Assembly: GCA_016617855.1 (NCBI GenBank)
Contig: JAECUM010001737.1
Coordinates: 1 to 64,000 of the forward strand
Length of the DNA: 64,000 nucleotides
DNA from: Megalonaias nervosa
Taxonomy: Eukaryota > Mollusca > Bivalvia > Unionida > Unionidae
Reading direction: 5' to 3'
Part shown: one piece after another, positions 60,701-64,000 of the stretch
Layout of the letters: the number at the start of each line of letters is the position of its first letter
Position numbering within the stretch: position 1 is the first letter of the stretch
The notes under the pieces: model-generated
What the model saw: only the letters and a program-made list of their open reading frames with translations
Told to the model about the DNA's origin: nothing
The model's database searches: none
Position numbers and translations under genes: made by a program

Positions 60701-60760
60701 GATCAAGGAAGATTGCTTGGACTGTACGTGTACTGCAGCTGGAACATTGAGTTGTTGTGC
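50480..60760 (+). CDS. Beta-microseminoprotein-like secreted protein, gene 2 (partial: exons 1 and 2)
   Basis: Exon 1 is 50480-50594 (phase 1 end, donor GTAAAA as in gene 1) and exon 2 is 60643-60760 (phase 2 end, donor GTAAGT). They are separated by a 10.0 kb intron. The signal peptide core (TPLLLMVVLVVLHRVES) and exon 2 (KSVQYKPGSFRIKEDCLDC, TC, CC) closely match gene 1 and keep the family cysteines through the CC pair. Exon 2 has exactly the same length (118 nt) as in gene 1. The ATG used by gene 1 is GTG here, so translation must start upstream, at 50480, 50492 or 50495. Exon 3 was not found up to 64000. Intron 2 still aligns with gene 1 at about 62620-62920, so the last exon probably lies just past the window. 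Confidence 0.85.
51276..51329. repeat. (GT)n(GA)n microsatellite
   Basis: GT repeats to about 51302, then GA repeats to 51329, within intron 1 of microseminoprotein gene 2. Confidence 0.96.
51665..51908 (+). repeat. Minisatellite of ~23-bp units, left part (split by LTR E)
   Basis: About ten imperfect units of the type GTGGCTTCTAATGAGTAGATTA. The array continues at 52967-53110 on the other side of LTR E. Gene 1 has only about two such units at 36895-36940, so the array expanded in the gene 2 intron. Confidence 0.9.
51909..52966 (+). mobile_element. Solo LTR E (1058 bp including a SINE), 4-bp target duplication CTTC
   Basis: Begins TATTATGCAC (a diverged TGTTATG start) and ends AGAGTGGTAACA. 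It is flanked by CTTC at 51905-51908 and 52967-52970 and inserted in the middle of a 23-bp minisatellite. GGGAAATAAATTAATTG near the 3' end carries AATAAA. Without the internal 136-bp SINE and its duplication the unit is about 913 bp, close to LTRs A (852) and B (894). Confidence 0.85.
52662..52797 (-). mobile_element. Small tRNA-derived SINE nested in LTR E
   Basis: On the minus strand the head reads GCTCCGTTGGCCTAGTGGTT, AGAGCG, then TCCGCCTTGGACGCTGA, which resembles the D arm and anticodon arm of a tRNA (loop CTTGGAC, so possibly tRNA-Pro-like). The body is short and ends in a (CA)n tail (GT repeats at 52684-52714 on the plus strand). TACATTTGG flanks it on both sides (52653-52661 and 52798-52806). 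The plus strand around it aligns with the rest of the LTR family without this piece. Confidence 0.8.
52967..53110 (+). repeat. Minisatellite of ~23-bp units, right part
   Basis: Continuation of the GTGGCTTCTAATGAGTTGATT array after LTR E. It ends in TTCTGATGATTGATAATTGCA, which aligns with the sequence after the short array in gene 1 (about 36930). Confidence 0.88.
53370..54290. other. About 0.9 kb insertion in intron 1 of microseminoprotein gene 2, unidentified
   Basis: Gene 1 and gene 2 introns align up to about 53370 and again from about 54290 (GAGACGAAATTGTACTTGTT), but gene 1 has nothing corresponding between. The insert has several fairly open frames (for example plus 53760-54218, Cys-containing, 152 codons from an alternative start). 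Phrases such as ATGTCTACACA and CGGGAACA recur in it. I recognise no element or protein family. Confidence 0.5.
54380..56500. other. About 2.1 kb insertion in intron 1 of microseminoprotein gene 2, unidentified
   Basis: Absent from the aligned intron of gene 1 (around 37650-37870). It includes a (CA)n(CG)n tract at 54767-54798 and a hairpin at 55617-55762. No coding domain is recognised. Exact ends are uncertain. Confidence 0.45.
55617..55762. repeat. Imperfect hairpin, arms about 63 bp
   Basis: AATCTATGTCGGTGTTTGTA on the left is matched on the right by the reverse complement of AATCTATGTTGGGGTTTGCA, and the match continues inward at roughly 80% identity by eye. The loop is about 17 bases. 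Confidence 0.75.
57285..57400 (+). repeat. Diverged 44-bp-type minisatellite, 3 copies
   Basis: Three irregular units with GGTAATATT...GATA and TATGGTAATTTTGAGAG. This is the counterpart in gene 2 of the array at 38583-38714 in gene 1. Confidence 0.8.
58046..59882. repeat. Direct repeat of about 460 bp flanking about 0.9 kb, in intron 1 of gene 2
   Basis: About 58046-58505 and 59410-59882 are highly similar (GGACACACGGTACTAATGG to GTACCGTGAGTCCT). The second copy has a small extra piece (GGCCAGGATTGGTTAA). Gene 1 lacks the whole block. The layout, a long direct repeat around a unique core, could be a local duplication or LTR-like. The repeats do not have TG...CA ends. Confidence 0.85.
58469..58707 (+). 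other. Possible stray exon with one membrane segment, unidentified
   Basis: After an AG acceptor-like GCATAG the frame reads SLWELNLYRESYRQLQQYND and continues through a hydrophobic stretch (ITLIGIIWFCLWI) to a stop at 58707. It begins in the first 460-bp direct repeat and runs into the core. The second repeat lacks the continuation. I do not recognise the family. It may be chance. Confidence 0.25.
60020..60235 (+). mobile_element. tRNA-derived SINE (copy 4), 5'-truncated, 23-bp target duplication
   Basis: The SINE body shares AAAGCTTGCCAGTAGC, GGGTCGGTGGTTATTACC, ATACTGGCCGCCATGTATAG and a CAA-rich tail with the other copies. It is flanked by CTACAGCTCACGGAAGATAA and the following ATG (59997-60019), repeated at 60236-60258 with one change. 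A long duplication is typical of LINE-driven target-primed insertion. The tRNA-like head is missing. Confidence 0.85.
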
Positions 60761-61582
60761 GTAAGTGAGAAAAACATTGAAATGAGCAAACACTAAAAGA
60801 CAGGTACACATAGAAGAATTTCGAAAACTAAGAGGGCTAATCATGTTACATCTTTCATCTCTTTCGAGTTTTTGTTTTCAGATCGCAGGCAAGGTAAGAC
60901 TTTAGGAAAGTACTGAACAAGTTATTTAATTTATGCGAAGTATTCGATTTGTTGATCTTTTAGGGATCGAATCTTAATTAACATACATACATACATACAG
61001 ACGGATAGATACATAAATAGAATGATAGATATATATAAGATACAAGTGTATATGTGTCATTTAATTAATATTTCTTTATTTTACTTTAAATTGCTCTTCG
61101 GAACATGTCTTGGCGGGGAGATATTGTGAAAAAGAATACTTTAAAAACTGTATACCTAGACTGAAATATGTGTATTTCGCAGGTGCACGTAAAGTGGTGT
61201 TCTGAGGAGGATGAAACAATTTAATAACAACATGGGCTATAATCTCAAACCCCAGGAAAACAACGTGATATACCCTATAAAAAATACATACACGTTGCGG
61301 TCAAAAGCGTTAATAATTTATGTTAGATTCATTTCATGAGAAAACATTTTGCGCAGAAGTGACCCTTGTAGGATATTTGTGGTGGACGGTGTAGCAGCAC
61401 GAAACATGTACCCTTAAGATTTAGTACAGTAAATTTACTGGTTTGTTTGAAGGTCAAAGGAATTGTATGCAGTTCAGACCACTAGGCCTATTTAATTTTC
61501 CATAGATATCAGTAGTAACGATTGACAAACCTCTCCTTTTTTGCAGATGTACGTGTAGATTGAAACATTATGGACAGCCAAA

Positions 61583-62324
61583 CAGTGGCGTACTAAGCGT
61601 AAATGACGCCCTGGGCGACGATGATGGTTCAAAGGTGTTTGGGCGCCCAAAGACCTCTGGCGCCCTGGGTAACCGCCCCGTCCACCCCCACAACCTACCA
61701 CCCCGATGATATGCTACTGCAGTCAAGATAAGGCACTTCGGTGCATTTGCTTAAGATAAATAATTCTGAAACGGTGCCAGAGAAATTAAAATCGTGTAAA
61801 GTTACAAACAGAAGCTGTCTGATCTGGAAGTGTAAAGAACGATATCGAACTCCCACCTCCACCCCGACCGATACCCATGCCCAATTGCTCAGTTATTAAT
61901 TAGTGCTTGGAGACATGAACAAACAATTATATATGGTGTATATGTAACAATGGGACCCTACGATGGGTTTTAACATAAAAAGTATATTCAAGGAGCAGCG
62001 TAACATCGGAACATTTAGGAAACATTATAAAGATCATTAAAGTTTCTTTAGGAAGCATTCGAGCAAAGACCCATATTCAGGAAATAGCAGAATTAAGACA
62101 TTCTCTGCTTAGGGATACATCATCAGTTGGCGATGACTGCTTTCGCCACTTCATCAGCATACACATTCTAGTAGTGTACTAACCGGGGGAACGGACGGGG
62201 CACTTGCCCCGGGCGCCAGAGATCTTGGGGCTCCAAACCAAGGGCGTCAGAGATCTTGCGGCTCCAAAAACCCCTTCGGGCCTTCATCGTCGCCCTGGGC
62301 GCAATTTACCCTTAGTACTCCACT

Positions 62325-62325
<1 letters not shown>
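61583..62325. mobile_element. Probable non-autonomous DNA element with inverted ends
   Basis: Starts CAGTGGCGTACTAAGCGTAA at 61583 and ends at 62325 with the reverse complement of CAGTGGAGTACTAAGGGTAA. The similarity runs inward (TGCGCCC/GACGCCC, GGGCGACGATGA). A CAGTGGCGTA-type start is common in hAT- and PIF/Harbinger-related elements. No clear target duplication was found, so it may be two inverted copies rather than one element. Confidence 0.55.

Positions 62326-62328
<3 letters not shown>

Positions 62329-62371
<43 letters not shown>
62329..62371. repeat. (GT)n microsatellite
   Basis: 43 bp of GT repeats immediately after the inverted-end element. Confidence 0.95.
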
Positions 62372-62374
<3 letters not shown>

Positions 62375-62929
62375 CAGAATAGGTGACGTTTTAAGTACAG
62401 AATCCGGGGATTATATACGGGTTTCTGAATTCAACCTAAGTTCAAACGCTTGCCGAATCACAAGCATGGAATGGAAAAGAGTTTGAAGCCCCAGGGTAAA
62501 ATGTTTGCATAGTATGAACTCACTACAAACCCTTTATCATCGTTATTATGAATATCTGATCAATTCCAATAAAGATAACAATAATTTCAGATCGCCTGTT
62601 TTAGAAATGTAAAATCACTAGGCTGAATCAGCACGTGCAATACCGATGTTTGAGCACAGCTGGGTCTGTCACAAATATGGGAACACAATTGCACTTTTGC
62701 CCTAGACATAAAAAAAAAACATGCTTGAAAATCCATTATACACAATGCATGAACGTCCATAGTAATACGAAGACCCTTCATGAAGTATGTAATTGATTTT
62801 CAAGTCTGATGACATTATTAATCTCTTGAAACATTTAGTTCAATTTTTTAAATGACATCGAAACACTATTATGACGTCTCAATCATTAAGCCTTTACTAT
62901 ACAAGGTTGGCAAAAGCTGGCTATTATTC

Positions 62930-64000
62930 AACGAGTTTCATAAATTTAATATTAAATCTTGTTCCTTTTGAAATTCTTTTCAACACATAGGTTCTACTTC
63001 AGTGAAAATTATTTCGATAGAAAGAAGAACGAATAATTTCGTTCATTTTGACAGACGATGAACCTTTAATTGGTTTTGCGTAAAAATAGTTCCAAACAAA
63101 GCTGAACTAGTATTAACGTGTAAAATAGATTATAATTTTTACAAATTATAAATCAAAGAACTGGCATCCTTCCCAATAAACAGAACATTATACACAGACA
63201 AAATCATTTTTCAACACAGAATGTCCAATGAGTGTGATGTCACATTGTTTGATACAGTACGGGTTAGAGTACAGAAGACAATCCATATTTACCCTAAAAA
63301 GGCACTTTCAAAACTAAATATTACATTGTTGCGGTATTCATGTGAAAGGAGGATTACTGGAGGCAGAAACTCCCATATTTACTGTAATGTATTTATGACT
63401 GGATGTTTGCAAGATTTGATTTAGAGCAGTAGACTACAGAAGATGTAAATAAATTTCATTTTGAGTCGGAATTGCATCACATATATAAAGCAAAAATATG
63501 CTGCGGTTGGATAAGTTTTGTCACTTGGGAGACAGGTTTATGTCCACATTCTTCTGTGAACAGAAATGAGTTTATTTACGTCTGTAAGTTAACATTTAAA
63601 CCACGTTTGTATATAGGGTGGATTCCATGTTACAGGTATACCGCCCCCATCCACCCCAAACCAACACACCCGCTATCAACTGAGCAATACCCTTAGTTTT
63701 GCTTCTTGTTGTCGTTCTTGGCTTGGGGTTTTAGCCATTTTTAAGACTTAAGAAGCCCCTGTGGGGTAATTGGCCATATTCAGACAGACGAGACCATTTT
63801 TCTCCAATTCCCTTTCGTGACTCGAATCAAAAACGTTCATTATAAACAAAAATTTTCAGAAGGCGGGATTAAAAACGTTTTCCCACTATCGTAGCCAATC
63901 AATAAAGAGAATAATGCACACTAATTTCATGGGCTTATTTGGACCAATCAGAATCACATAAAGTGATGTGTAACATGTTGTGATATCAAACGTATGAAAC
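62930..64000. other. End of window, no exon recognised (expected intron 2 of microseminoprotein gene 2)
   Basis: I looked for the third exon (C-x8-C-x13-C pattern, as in gene 1 at 42251-42386) on the plus strand and did not see it. Short frames at 63221-63424 and 63472-63696 match nothing known. Confidence 0.5.

Noticed and set aside
62930..64000. Third exon of microseminoprotein gene 2
   Set aside because: No segment with the expected cysteine pattern and an AG acceptor was seen. It is presumed to lie outside the window.

Overview
This is a low-GC, repeat-rich animal nuclear window. It holds split genes with GT-AG introns, secreted proteins, SINEs, solo LTRs, long (TA)n, (GA)n and (CA)n microsatellites, and a decayed Polinton/Maverick-like element. 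A secreted chitin-binding protein, two beta-microseminoprotein-like genes and tRNA-derived SINEs ending near an ATGGCGTTaaaCCCA-type tail suggest a lophotrochozoan, most likely a mollusc. That assignment is inference. No bacterial gene, CRISPR array, rRNA or intact tRNA was seen.

Three real genes can be assembled exon by exon. (1) On the minus strand, 13532 down to 5224, four exons encode a 241-residue secreted protein with three chitin-binding (peritrophin-A/CBM14-like) modules, with a TATA box at 13608-13615. (2) On the plus strand, 35872-42386, three exons encode a complete 114-residue beta-microseminoprotein-like protein with ten cysteines, a TATA box and an AATAAA signal. (3) On the plus strand, from 50480, a paralogue of gene 2 shows exons 1 and 2; its last exon is not in the window and probably lies beyond 64000. 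Genes 2 and 3 are a tandem segmental duplication. Their introns still align in patches, so several insertions can be placed on one copy only.

Region by region. 1-2600 is a ~1.35 kb tandem duplication, each copy ending in a different palindrome. 2600-5200 has no gene, apart from a 56-bp minisatellite. 5224-13532 is the chitin-binding gene; its first intron carries a pogo/Tigger DNA transposon (8726-11828, TA target duplication) with a second, gag-like element inside. 13.6-18.4 kb is intergenic, with a ~0.9 kb tandem duplication. 18.5-22.6 kb holds fragments of a Polinton/Maverick-like element: HNH endonuclease pieces, family B DNA polymerase, a phospholipase-A2-like piece and an adenain-like protease. 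LTRs are inserted among them. 22.6-31.9 kb is AT-rich decayed sequence with coding-like shards I cannot assign. 32.9-35.8 kb is intergenic with one SINE. 35.8-42.5 kb is microseminoprotein gene 1. 42.5-50.3 kb is intergenic, with a ~0.6 kb tandem duplication and two solo LTRs. 50.4-64 kb is microseminoprotein gene 2, much enlarged by insertions.

The most informative observations are three. A solo-LTR family has 4-bp target duplications. A nested chronology is visible in the intron of microseminoprotein gene 2 (tandem array, then LTR, then SINE). The TATA box of microseminoprotein gene 2 appears to have expanded into an 84-bp (TA)n tract. The Polinton-like remnant is broken by stops, frameshifts and insertions and should not be active.
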